A program made the position numbers and the translations under genes. From the NCBI GenBank assembly GCA_028023455.1, contig JAQFVV010012403.1, positions 622,001-686,000 of the forward strand: 64,000 bases of DNA. The letters run 5' to 3'. The notes under the pieces were generated by a model, which made no database searches, had not been told where the DNA came from, and saw only the letters and a list, made by a program, of their open reading frames with translations. This DNA is from Epiperipatus broadwayi (Eukaryota; Onychophora; Udeonychophora; Euonychophora; Peripatidae). Below are positions 45,520 through 56,539 of the stretch, piece after piece (the first letter of the stretch is position 1; each line of letters starts with the position of its first letter).

Positions 45520-45753
45520 ATTTATCTTTGCATAAGATAGTGTGGATAGTTGAAGGATGCTTGAAAATCTGAATTCAAACCCCTATATTTACAATTAAAG
45601 CTCCCATGTTTGTGAAGAGTGCCTGGTTTTCAAATATTGAAATATTATTAAAGCAAATTTTATATCGGGATAAATTGAAATGTTCTTTCAACGATGTCTA
45701 TTGGGATAATGATATACCCAACATTGCATAGTTTCTTCACATTCAGTGCCAAG

Positions 45754-45857
45754 TTTTTCTCATGTGTTATAGCATCAGCCGGGAAGCGAACCCGCTAACC
45801 CGGGACAACTGCTTGTTAAGCAGCTGTCACTGACCTCTCGACCACCAATGCTTGACG
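45754..45857 (-). repeat. tRNA-derived SINE, copy 5
   Basis: On the minus strand: CGTCAAGCATTGGTGGTCG, box A, a GCTTAACAAGCAG anticodon arm (TAC changed to AAC), TTGTCCCGGGTTAGCGGG, box B GGTTCGCTTCCC, and GATGCTATAACACATGAG. Nearly full length. GTGCCAAGTTTTT-like text on both sides (about 45746 and 45860) is a candidate target-site duplication. Confidence 0.85.
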
Positions 45858-46119
45858 AGTGCCAAGTTTTTACTCAGTCACATGCTAACATTAATTTTAT
45901 GATTTTCTAATATAGGTAATTGATTGTCTATGGCTTTAGCTAATGAAATTTCAAGATCTTTGATGAAGGCGTTAATCTTCGATAAAAACATTGATCATAG
46001 GAGAATATTCTTTCCAGTAATGTATAAGCAACTTATCCCCATCTTTTTAGCCCTATGAATTTGGTTACAATACCTTTCTGAGAATAGAATAGTTTAGTTC
46101 TTTTATTGCTTGGTAGTAA

Positions 46120-46690
46120 CTTTAATTGTAATTTTATCAATGCAATATCAATGTATTAGAGAAGTTTCATGTAAAGATTCTCTATAAAAATCTAAAAATA
46201 TAATGGCAAGATTGGAAAAACCAATCAATATTTTCTTCATCTTGCCAGATGCAATACTGAAGTGTCCATCATTGCAAACTTACATCTTTATTGGATTGGA
46301 TATGTAAAATGAAAGAATAATCCAAGACAGCCTAAAAAAGTGTTTTATGATGAACTTGAGTATGAGTTGGTGTGGGAGAATAGACCCTGTTTACATATAA
46401 GGATTGTCTCAAAGGCATTCTGAAGAGATGTAAAATTGATTGTTTCTATTTGGAAGATGTGGCAGAGAATAGAATATATTGAAGAGATAAAAATAGACAT
46501 TGTGTTGAAGTATTCCAAAAAGAAAAAATTTCTGCTGAAGAAATTAAAAGAAAGGATTACATAATATCAAACGGAAAAATGGATCAAGATGTGATCGGTT
46601 TGGATGTATTTGTGATTCACAGATTGGTTTATATAGTCATTGCAAAGTCTCATTTCTAGAGAAATTCTTTTTCTTTATCTTTCTTAGAGT
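46120..46690 (+). pseudogene. LINE family L, C-terminal part, copy 3
   Basis: Text parallel to 19.38-19.86 kb: PDAILKCPSLQTYIFIG, then the MMNLSMSWCG region, and at the end FGCICDSQIGLYSHCKVS near 46600-46655, which contains Cys-x-Cys and SH with a Lys as in a C2H2-like tail. Frameshifted throughout. It is 5'-truncated. Confidence 0.65.
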
Positions 46691-47029
46691 TAGAAGAACA
46701 TACTTGTTTTTAAGAGACTGGTGTATATATATAATTTTACCAACTGATTGACTGGTATAACACAACATAATATAGTTAAATTTGTTCTGTCTTGTAATTT
46801 TTTTTGAAAAATACATTTGTTTTTCAAAAAATATTTTCCATAGTTGTTTTTCCAATTTCATAATGAGTTTATCATCCTTGATCTATTAATATGCAAAACT
46901 ATGCACATATTCTTTTGTTTTAATTACAGGTACCTTTTACCCCTGAAAAATACATTTAAGAAAATATTTCAAAGCAGTTTGCTTTTTTTTTCAAATTATA
47001 TTTAAATACAAGTATATTATATATACTTT

Positions 47030-47485
47030 TAAGCTAGATATAATTGGAAGGAATTTGAACCTAAATTATCAAACTCCTTTTAGACACCGACTAGATCTTA
47101 TATAACCAATACACATGACCATATACATGTGAAAAAGATAAATGACCTCCAATATACATATTTCATGCTAATCCAGCACTCATTATTTGGTTTACATCAT
47201 CATCTCCCACATAAATATAATCAGTGCTCAGTTTATATTAAGATAGCAAATCTTCAAATTTTAAAAGATTTGCTATCTAAACTGAGCACTGATTATATAT
47301 ATATGTGTGGGAGATGATGATCTAAACCAACAGATGAGTGCTGGTTCAGCACAAAATATGTGTATTGGAGATCATATATCTTTTTCATATGTATATGATC
47401 ATGTATATCAGTTTGTATACGATGGAGTAGATGACCAAAAAGAGCTTGAAAGTCTGGGTTCAAATTCCCTCTAATTACTATGTTT
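47030..47485. mobile_element. Family 3 palindromic hammerhead element, copy 4
   Basis: Arms from GGAATTTGAACC near 47050 and GGTTCAAATTCC near 47458, with matching CAATACACATGACCATATAC / GTATATGATCATGTATATC and CATCATCTCCCACA / TGTGGGAGATGATG blocks. The centre has a second small palindrome, GATAGCAAATCTT / AAGATTTGCTATC. Both hammerhead cores are decayed: CAGATGA with CAAAA on the plus strand (about 47325), AATAATGA on the minus strand (about 47190). Confidence 0.8.
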
Positions 47486-47884
47486 TAAATACAAGAATAG
47501 TTATTTTTGTTTATTGATCTTTTGTTTGTGTTTTAATGATAATACTTTTAACTGTTTTTCTTTTTATACTTATGCATGCACACACATATAAAAAACATCA
47601 TTATTTATGCATATAGTTTTATTAAAGAGCTTGTTATTATTCTCAAGTCCCTATTAATATTTTTAGCTATCAATGTATAGACTTTCCTTATCTGTATGCA
47701 CTTAGTGATTAGGTTTTGTATTATCTCCTGTCCAATACAGCAGTCACATTTCTTCTCTGTTTGACTATAATAAGCAAGTCTCCAGAATATTATTATTTCA
47801 AATATTTTAATTATTTACATATTCACATAATGGCTTTTTTAGATACCATTATTCCAAAATCATGAATTCGAAAAATTATTTTTC

Positions 47885-48485
47885 CAAACACTTTTAGATT
47901 TAGCTACAAATACCTTGGTCAGATTATTAGTACAGCTGGAAACATAATGGATGAAATTAATCATAGAATTAAACTTGGTTGGAGTGCTTTTGGTAGAAAT
48001 AACTTGCTACTAAAAGGAAATATGCCTATATGTTGAAAAGGAAGGTTTTTAATAAATGTGTTTTACCGGTTTTTTCTTATGGATCTGAGACTTGGATACT
48101 TAATAGAAGAGCAATACAGAGACTTCAGACCATTCAAAGAAGTATGGAGAGATGCATGTTGGGAGTAACAAGAAGAGATCGAAAATGCAATTTATGGGTA
48201 AGAGAACAAACCGGTGTTACTGACCTCATTGAAAAAATTAAAAGACTGAAGTAGAGTTGGATTGGACATATTGCTAGAAGAGGTAATAATAGATGGACAA
48301 TTGAAATCTCAAACTGGATTTCAAGAGATTGTAAAAGACCCAGCAAGAGATCACATGTGAGATGGATGGATGAAATACGAGTGTGCAGGGGTGATGTGGA
48401 GAAGAGAAGCTAAGGATTGGAGATGGATTGAACTTGGAGAAACCTTCATCCTGCAGTGGATTGATAATGGTTGATGATGATGACA
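47885..48485 (+). pseudogene. RTE-like LINE, C-terminal part, copy 4
   Basis: Begins at YKYLGQIISTAGNIMDEINH (after the RT palm) and continues LGWSAFGRNNLLLKGN, KRKVFNKCVLPVFSYGSETW, RAIQRLQTIQRSMERCMLGV and RDRKCNLWVREQTGVTDLIE, then the shared tail with CTTCATCCTGCAGTGG and a GATGATGATGA end. One in-frame stop interrupts CxKRK near 48033 and another follows KRLK. The YGSETW and NKCVLPV segments are typical of this LINE group. Confidence 0.85.
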
Positions 48486-48844
48486 TTGCAAAAGTATACC
48501 CAAAATTGCAACTTCCTTGTTGCTTCCTTAAATCGAACAAGTGGAATTGTTAAAACATTTTCACAACATATATTTATTAATACACTATGTGAATGATTAT
48601 AATATTTATTGATTCTCTTTATTTTACATCATCCAAAAATAAAAATTATAATTCTACTTTTAAAAATTTATTTTCAAAATACAAGTAAGCAGAAAAATTA
48701 CTTTGAAAGCTTTTTATATGCTTATCCCATCAGTATGTAAGTTCAAACATCTAGGATTATTTTATTTTGGTTGTCTTTTAAGCAATATTCACTAATTAAT
48801 TACATTTAATGTGCTCGTTTTATACTCTTGAAATTTAATAACAG

Positions 48845-48975
48845 TAGGGAAACTCTCCATATAGTAGGGCCACCAAGTGCAAGCCTTAATCAATGGATGC
48901 GAGATTCTATCTAGTGCCTACTGTTATTGATAGCTGTGTACACATATGAAATGGTGATCATATGACGATCCGTTG
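48845..48975 (+). repeat. Palindromic repeat family 2, partial copy
   Basis: GGAAACTCTCCATATAGTAG with CAAGTGCAAGCC, CAATGGATGC and CTATCTAGTGCCTACTGTTA correspond to a left arm with an internal deletion. The outer AAATGGTGATCAT at about 48947 matches flanking text of the other copies. No hammerhead remains. Confidence 0.65.
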
Positions 48976-49151
48976 AAATTTATTTTTTTTAAAAATTATT
49001 AATCTTTTTAAAACAATGATAGAAGATCTGCAATAAAAGCAATCATTTTCCTGTAATAAAATAAATAAATAAACAAAATCATGTTGTTGTTTTTTCTATC
49101 ACAAATAAAATAAAAATATGTATATTAATTAAAATTTGGTTTACTTGAATA

Positions 49152-49215
49152 ATTTTTTTTCATATGTCATAGCATCCACCAGGAGGCGCTGACCTCTCGG
49201 CTAATAATGCTTGAC
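49152..49215 (-). repeat. tRNA-derived SINE, copy 6 (internally deleted)
   Basis: On the minus strand: GTCAAGCATTATTAGCCGAG, AGGTCAGCGCC, then directly CTGGTGGATGCTATGACA and the A run. The anticodon arm to box B is lost, so this copy cannot be transcribed from its own promoter. Confidence 0.75.
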
Positions 49216-49401
49216 AATTTTTATTTATTTTATAATAGAAGAAACAGCAAAACAACATTTGGCATAATTTTAAAAAAGTTATATTGTTTTACTGGTTTTA
49301 TTTGCTAGAAAATGATATTTAAAGAATTTCAATTTCACAGCAAAAAAAAATAAAATAAATAAGTATAATATTTGAAATAAAGGCATTTTTATACCTGAAC
49401 T

Positions 49402-49629
49402 TAATTGTAAATATAGAGGATTTGAACTCAGACTTTGAAGCAACCTTCAACTTTGCACACCATCTCATACAACTAATACACATGACCACACACACACACA
49501 TGTAGAAAAGATAAATAATCACCAATGTTTCTACATGTGTGTGGTCATGTGTATCAGTAGTATGAGATAGTGTGTATAGTTGAAGGTTGCTTGAAAGTCT
49601 GAGTTCAAATCCCCTATATTTAATAATTA
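49402..49629. mobile_element. Family 3 palindromic element, copy 5 (hammerhead lost)
   Basis: Arms AATATAGAGGATTTGAACTC and GAGTTCAAATCCCCTATATT with GCAACCTTCAACT / AGTTGAAGGTTGC and CATGACCACACACA / TGTGTGTGGTCATG inside. The centre collapses to TAAATAATCACCAATG, the outer stem I text only, so both ribozyme cores are deleted. The termini show a box B-like GAGTTCAAATCCC at 49601-49613. Confidence 0.8.
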
Positions 49630-49639
49630 AGTATATAAT

Positions 49640-51610
49640 TGTTTTTTAAAAATGCACAAAAAGAATTTTTTTTTTTGCTTTCTTTTTATATGTTTTATTT
49701 TAATGGATACCACCCTCGGTATGATGTCATCAATATGGCTTTTATACTTAACTAAAATCTTTAAAATTATCTACCTCCCCCCCCCCCCCGCAATTGTATT
49801 TTGCATATTAGTAAATAGTTTATAGATCATCCTTCTTAATAGTTAATATTTTCATCTTTTTTTTTTTTTTTTAAATATGACATTAAAAGTTTATTATATG
49901 TTTTGAATCTGTTATAAGGAATCCATTATGATTGCTTACTTTTGTATCCGAGATTTTTATTTTCGATAAGTTTTGGGTAATCATTTATTTGCTTTCATAA
50001 CTTGGGTTAACGAAATACTTTTTAAGGTGTTTTTTTATTTATTTATAATTACTGTGTTTGAAAGTTTGTTTAAATTAGTAAAATTTCCGAATTTGAGAAG
50101 AACCTAGAACTAATTAATGTTTTTGGAATAATGGCCGTCAACTTGTATCTGTAAATTCCTTGAAGTTTTTAAATCTAACATGTATATATTTCTTTTATTT
50201 ATTTATTTCAGTTTATCAGTTCATTTTTATACTCCACTCTTTCTTCCATACAGTAAAACCTGTTATTTTTCTAAGATTATCTTGCAGGCTTTTGTTTACA
50301 GAATTAATGATGTGGTAGTTTGTTTATTAAAGACAGTTGATGAAAGACATACATTGTTGTATTGAAATGGAGATTCATAATGCTAACAACACATGACTTA
50401 AAAATGGCAGTCACATGTTAATATTTTGTGCATTTTTTACCTTCCAAAAAAATCAGTCCCGGAATTAATTTTAAGTGATTTTAGAAGAGAATATAAATAT
50501 AAACACACTTCAAATTACATAACATTTTTTTTTTTGGCGATACTAGCTTAAACAATATGTAGTTACTTAGCACTAACGCATTTGAACCCATCTACCCATT
50601 TTAACTTAAAACATCTTTTCCTCCTATTGATTTTTCATGTGAAAAGACTAGACTTGAAAGAGTGGAATTAAAAGAACGGTGACCCGTATTATATAGTTTT
50701 CCGGGAAATTTACGTAATATTTTTGCCTTGATCCTGACAAAATAAAAGCTTTAAATTTTGCACATTCAGAAAGCTATTGTACTTTGCTATGATTTGATTA
50801 TACACAACTTACTGAATGTCAGAGTTACCTTAGACATTGTTTTTGTTTAGCATTCTTTTTTACTTACTTTTGGCGGTTTGAATTTGATAACTACAACATT
50901 AGCAGAGTTTTAAAAAATTAGCTTTAATCTGCAAATGTATATATATAACGCACACATGTATGTAGGTGACATTGTTTATTAAAATACTATGGTATAACAT
51001 TCTAATACTTATGCGGCTAATATTTTTTTTACCTACCTTTAATATACATTTCATTTTTGTGAAAACGAACACATTTACATTGTTGTTTATTTTCACTAGA
51101 TGTCGCTATAATATAGGGTCGCCAATTTTATTTCTTTCAACAATTTCCTTTTCAGTGTTATTATAATTGCTTTAATGAATTTTATTTTAAGTGATTGATT
51201 GAAATGAAACAGATTTGAAAATTTAGATTGCATTTATCTAATAAATAAAAAAATTCCTACAGCAATTATATTATTTATGTCCTGTTGGAAAAACCTCGGG
51301 CCTTGAATATGTCATTCATATATATATATTATGGTCATATACATTTGTATATTTGAGTTGTAATACATATTTTTATTGAATTTCCTTTGCATCTCCGTAA
51401 GGGATTTCATTATTTTATGGGCGTAGTTCCAAATTTGAAATGCTAAAATGAGTTGCATTAAAGTGGTGAGAATATTTAGAAATCGATCACTGATTATAAT
51501 CAAGTGTTGTCACTTGCTCATAGAACTCTATGCCTATAGTTACTCCAACCTAATTTCGTGCAGAGAACTTAACCTACATATACAAAACACTATTGATTAT
51601 AATGTTGTTT
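49640..51610. other. AT-rich stretch with homopolymers
   Basis: Contains a C11-12 run near 49776-49789 and a T14 run near 49857-49872. Open frames (50180-50365, 50966-51166, 51312-51503) are hydrophobic or low complexity without motifs. No gene recognised. Confidence 0.4.
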
Positions 51611-51619
51611 TCCATTATA

Positions 51620-52180
51620 TCACTTTTTATTTCATCATCATTTTCAGTCCACTATATAATTAAGATCACATCAAGTTTAATTCACTTTTTTTACTCTTTA
51701 GTTCCCCTTTTCCACAATACTCCAGAAAACTTACCAGCATCATCAATATGTGTCCCACCAAAGCTGGTTCTAGGTTCGTTATTATTTTTTGTGATCAAGT
51801 TTGTCCATCTGTTTTGTTTTTTTAGTAATATGTCAAGCCCAATTTCATTTCCCCTTTTTAATTCTTTCAATAATGTCAGTAATACTTATTTTCTCATCTG
51901 CATATTTCACTTTTCAATTTCTCCTTGCTAATAATATGATACATCTCTCTATTCTTCTCTACATGGTCTGAAGTCTATGTTGCTTTTTTATTAAGTCTCA
52001 CATTCATAAGTAAGAACTAATAAAACACATTTTAAAATGTTCTAAGGATTTCATACAAATTTAATTTTATGATTAATTTCATCCTCCACATCCATACTTC
52101 TGTTCCTAATTTAATCTAGATATGGTAATATCTTGGATTAAAAGTAGAATGGGAATCAGATTTTTACCACTAAGCAAAAA
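51620..52180 (-). pseudogene. RTE-like LINE tail, copy 5 (heavily decayed)
   Basis: The minus strand keeps the order seen in the other copies: a KxxLIEKI-like segment, ACATATTGATGATGCTGG in the region where PHVRWMDEI would be, text corresponding to LGTNLVMDEINHKI at about 52055-52090, and a GATGATGA end near 51630. Many indels. Confidence 0.6.
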
Positions 52181-52189
52181 CAAACAATC

Positions 52190-53630
52190 CCTATATATTA
52201 TGAACTAACTCTTTTTTCATTCACTTATAGTAACAAACTGACGTGAGGTCAAAAGTTACTTTACCATAATATTTTATTGGCACAAAAAAATAATTCAATT
52301 ACACCAAATTTTCAGTAAATTAAGTATTTATAAACAAAATTAGAAGGAAATTTAAAAATAATATTATTATGGTGAAGTAACTGTAGGCAGTAATTATTGG
52401 CTGGAATTCATTCCACAGTTTTTTGGCTTAACCCAATTTGTGGGAAACAGAAATGTTAAGCGTTATTGCTATGACGCATTAAAACACATTGATCATATTT
52501 ACACAGCAGTTTATACTGAAAACGTTTTTTTAAAATAAAGTCTGGCACTGTTTTTAAATAAAAATTGTACAGTATTTAAAACATCATATTTCCATTATTA
52601 TTTTATTGTTTAAATAGTAGACCCACTGTAATGAACATAACATGTTTTTCCTCTATTTCATGTCATTATAAGTAGGTAGTTATTTCTCCGTGGTTTTTTT
52701 ATATATATATTTTCATATGTCTTTGCTATGTATTTACAAAATGTATCTTTTGTAATTTTGTACACGATTTTGTCTTTTCTTTTATGATATACTTTATAAT
52801 ATTTTGTTGAATTGTAAATCTTTTTTCCAAATTTGTGTTAAATTTTTGCCTAATAAAGATCATTTTTTAGTATAAAAAAAATAATTTCAACTCCCATTGA
52901 ATGATTCATTCTTTTAGCTTTGTTAGTATCTAAGCTTAGTTTGTTAATATGGTTATGAATTAAATAATCAAATCTGTATTTTATTTTGATTTATGTACAG
53001 CTCAATACTCTGAAATCATTGTTTAATTATTCTTTGGTATTATATATATTGTAATGGGATGGGTGGAGAAACATTAGTATCTGTTGGTTTCTCTGCTGAG
53101 AAAGAAATAATTTTCTATTAAGCACCATTTTTTAAACATCCTCATAATTTATATACGCGGTATCAAACTCACTCTAATCTTATGGGATTTTTTTTAGCAT
53201 GCACACATATAACTATATTAATGGTAATAAATCAAATGATAATCTGTTTAATTTTAAATAATATATTTATATTTAATCACTTATGCCCTCCTTTTTTTTT
53301 TTTTTTTGGCAAATGCTCACCAGATAATGGTTATATTACTAAAATATTAATAAATTAGGTAGATATTAATAAATTTTAAGTAAAAAAAAATATTAAGTAT
53401 ATAAAAATAAAAGTATGTACGAAATAATTATTAAAATTATAAATGGTTTGTAAATAAGTCCAATTATAATCCCGAATCTTATTTTATAATATTAATTATT
53501 TTCTCTTGAATTGTAATTATTCCAGTTATAATAGTTGGCCAGAAATAAATCAGTTTAAACTTGTTTTATTAGAATGAGTTCATTTATAATATGTTCTCAA
53601 ATAGTGACAAATGTATGATAATATATATAT
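52190..53630. other. AT-rich stretch, no feature recognised
   Basis: Contains a T run near 53292-53307 and short AT repeats. No coding or repeat-family signature. Confidence 0.4.
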
Positions 53631-53635
53631 ATAAC

Positions 53636-53742
53636 AATAAAAATAATAAATATAACGGTAATTAACTATTATATACAGTCTTTCAATTCGCAGAAAGACT
53701 ATATAATAGTTAATTATCAATGTATTTATTGTTTTTACAATA
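53636..53742. repeat. Short palindrome
   Basis: AACTATTATATACAGTCTTTC and GAAAGACTATATAATAGTT face each other around AATTCGCA near 53690, with outer arms AATAAATATAACGGTAATT / AATTATCAATGTATTTATT. It could be a MITE remnant or a hairpin-forming repeat. No known termini. Confidence 0.7.
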
Positions 53743-54293
53743 GTTTTTAATTAACGGACATTTTATTTGTATTATATATGAAGTCTCACTTTGAATTTCA
53801 GTTTTTATCCAAAAATAAATTTCACTTAGATACTGTTCATAACCATGTTTGCTAGCATGCTTCTGCACCTTTTCAACAATTTATTACCTGATGTTAAGAT
53901 TTAGTTTGATGAAATATTTTTTTGTTGATATTTTCTTTTTTTATAGTCCACCTAATTTATTCAGCTGTTTATTCAAACATATTATGGGAGCTAAAATTTT
54001 CTTTAAAATCAGATCCTTTTTCTGCTGAATGCTCCAGCTGGCTAATCTTTTTATGCAGAGATGCTCAGCTCTTTCTTTAAGCTTTGGGCTGCTTTTAGAG
54101 AAATTAACTCTCTCCACATTTTTTGTTGTTTCTCTTTCCGAATCCCAAATAAATTAACTCATACTATTATAACTGCCTATTATCATCTAGCAATCTTGTT
54201 TACCAAAAAGCAAAACTATGTAATATTCAATTTTAAACCACTAAACATCACATGATCACCATCTCTATACTAGCACATAATTGTTGTAAACAA

Positions 54294-54494
54294 AGGCAAA
54301 ACTCTCCATACAGTAGTGCCACCCTGTGCCAAACAGAGTAATCAATGGATGCCAGAAGGCTTGTGCATAAAATCCCTATCTAGTGCCTACTCATCCAATA
54401 TCCCCAGACTAGGGATTTTATGCACAAGCCTTCTGGCATCCATTGATTACTCTGTTTGGCACAGGGTGGCACTACTGTATGGAGAGTTTTGCCT
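54294..54494. mobile_element. Palindromic repeat family 2, copy 3 (near-perfect hairpin)
   Basis: Arms AAGGCAAAACTCTCCATACA and its inverse extend for about 85 bases with no mismatch that I can find, through CACCCTGTGCCAAACAG, which differs from other copies in both arms alike. The centre is about 30 bases (54381-54411) and keeps only CCAGACTAG of the ribozyme region. Identical arms that share private changes imply recent formation or arm-to-arm conversion. Confidence 0.85.
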
Positions 54495-54699
54495 TCGTTT
54501 ATATTCAATTTTATTTACTACTGCAGAGATTGTATTCGGGTATAAACTCTTCTGCTTAAATTACATACCATCTCTGTGCTAGTAAATAAAATTGAGTATT
54601 ACATAGTTTCTAATAGTTTGTAATATTAACACATAGTAAACTGAAAAATTTCGGGAATGTTAATATATAAAGTTAATGGATGTAACGTGAATAAAGAAA

Positions 54700-54985
54700 T
54701 ATCTTCATGATTTTAAACTAAGATGCTTTAGATTGGCCTATGTAATTCAATTTAGGTACAAAAGATAAGATGGACATTTTTATCTTTTCAAAAATCTCTA
54801 TCTTTTGTTTTGGTTTGAGAGTATCCTCAATACTCAACAATAAATCGTTGAGCTATTATAACAATATTATAGCACATTTTCTTAGGGTGTAAATCCTTTC
54901 TGGTTTGAGAGTATCATCGTTGAGCTATTATAACAATATTATAGCACATTTGCTTAGGGTGTAAATCCTTTCTGTTTAAATTACA
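54700..54985 (+). repeat. Palindromic repeat family 6, copy 2, with an internal tandem duplication
   Basis: Right-arm text of the element at 41.9-42.2 kb: TTGGCCTAT, AAAAGATAAGA, GAGAGTATCCTCAATACTC and GCTTAGGGTGTAAATCC. The end block TCGTTGAGCTATTATAACAA with its flanks occurs twice (about 54845 and 54918), a local duplication of some 70 bases. Confidence 0.65.
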
Positions 54986-55350
54986 AAAAGCAAAACTTGA
55001 ATTTTATTTCCAATTAACTCTATTTTTCTATTATATTATTATCTGTCAATGAATTCATCTCACATTTAAGCAAGTTTTTGAAAACAAAAAAATATCTTTC
55101 AGTCTTAATAATAATTACAATTTGAGTTTACATATAAAAATATAAGTAAAGAAAGTAGATTATTTCCATTTTTAAAAATTAGACATTTTCAGTTTTATTC
55201 TTGATAACTTTTGATTTGTGTTTTTCTTTCTCTAATTTTAAATATTATTTTCTTTTGTACACACACTGAGATATCAATCACTATATATGCACTGAAAAAT
55301 ATCTTGATTTTTTATTATTATTTTTGAATAATCAGATGAAGTAGACTAAC

Positions 55351-55450
55351 GTCAAGCGTAGGTGTTCGAGAGGTCAGCTTAGCAGCCTTACAATCAGTTG
55401 TCCCAGGTTAGCGGGTTTGCTTCCCGGCCAATGCTATGACACATGAAAAA
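55351..55450 (+). repeat. tRNA-derived SINE, copy 7
   Basis: GTCAAGCGTAGGTGTTCGAG, AGGTCAGCTTAGCAGCC, TTACAATCAG anticodon arm, TTGTCCCAGGTTAGCGGG, TTTGCTTCCCGGCC and AATGCTATGACACATGAAAA. Full length with a few changes, including a weakened box B (GGTTTGCTTCC). Confidence 0.85.
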
Positions 55451-55459
55451 ATATATATA

Positions 55460-56530
55460 GTAAAAAATAATTGATTTTTAAATAAATATACCAAACAAAT
55501 GTAGACATTACTTTTAAGCTTTTTATCAGCTTATTTTTATTAGTTTTTCAAATAATTGGAAAATAGAAACTTTGAAAAGTAATATGGGGGTTGCACTTAT
55601 TATAGCGCATGAAGTAAATGTTGGAATCTTACTGATATTGAGGATTGGTATAAAAGAATCAGAATGTTGTTAAAGCATACTGCAGTAAGAAATATCTGGA
55701 GGTTTAGGAGGATTTTTTTTAACTATTCCAGAAAAAAAAAAAGACAAATTCAGAAGAGAATGCAAGAATATAATATTGTGACAGAATATTACTAAAAACA
55801 GATATTGATTGGAAAGAGATTTTTAATTCTTCTTTTTCTTTTTGACTTGAGAGATGAAGATATGTTATCCTAGTCTGAATGTGTATTATGTTTAGATTTT
55901 GATATTATTTAACCATGCTTCAATTAAACGCAATGCATCGATAATTCTGCGATTGTAATGAAAGTCTGAATTTTTACTAATCGTAAAGTCTACAACCTTT
56001 TTGATAAAAATAAGATATGTTTCACTGTTTGTGTTTTGATTATTTTGAAAATGGCTTGGCATCATCACTCTAGATCTGGTTGATGACTCAATATCATATC
56101 CCGTATTGGGATTGCAGTAAAATGTCCATTCATGATTGAGATATTGTATTTTGACAAGGATAATAATTTATATATATATATATATGATACTTTTGAAGTC
56201 AGTTCTGCTTCAGATACTAAACAAGGAAGGTTACCACTAGCATAGTTATCCAAGGCATAATATTTATTCTCATTATAAGCTTTTTGATTGAACCAGGAAC
56301 ATTTGCTACCGAGACAACTGTTCATCAACTTTTGAAATAAAAATTAGTTATTCTATCAATGACTATTTTCAAAAAGTTGTTTTTTTAATCTTTGATATTT
56401 ATTTTATATGTTTGTTTAAATTTAAAAGATTACTATGAGTTTTTGGATTTCATATGTCAAAATATGGTTTCTTTTTTTGTTTTAATCCCTTTTTACAATT
56501 AAAAAACATTTCTTTAATGTATTATTATTA
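55460..56530. other. AT-rich stretch, no gene recognised
   Basis: The frame 56065-56328 (minus) has no recognised motif. An AT microsatellite lies near 56172-56184. Confidence 0.4.
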
Positions 56531-56539
56531 TTTGATTTT

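Larger units (their letters stand above)
45268..45594. mobile_element. Family 3 palindromic hammerhead element, copy 3
   Basis: Near-perfect inverted arms: the left starts TATAGGGGTTTGAACTCAG and the right ends GAATTCAAACCCCTATATTT. Inside are matching GCATCCTTCAACTATCCACA / TGTGGATAGTTGAAGGATGC blocks and two opposed hammerheads, with a short centre near 45434-45462. A box B-like GAGTTCAAACCCC sits at each terminus. No ORF. The arms differ at few positions, so the copy is rather young or gene-converted. Confidence 0.85.
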
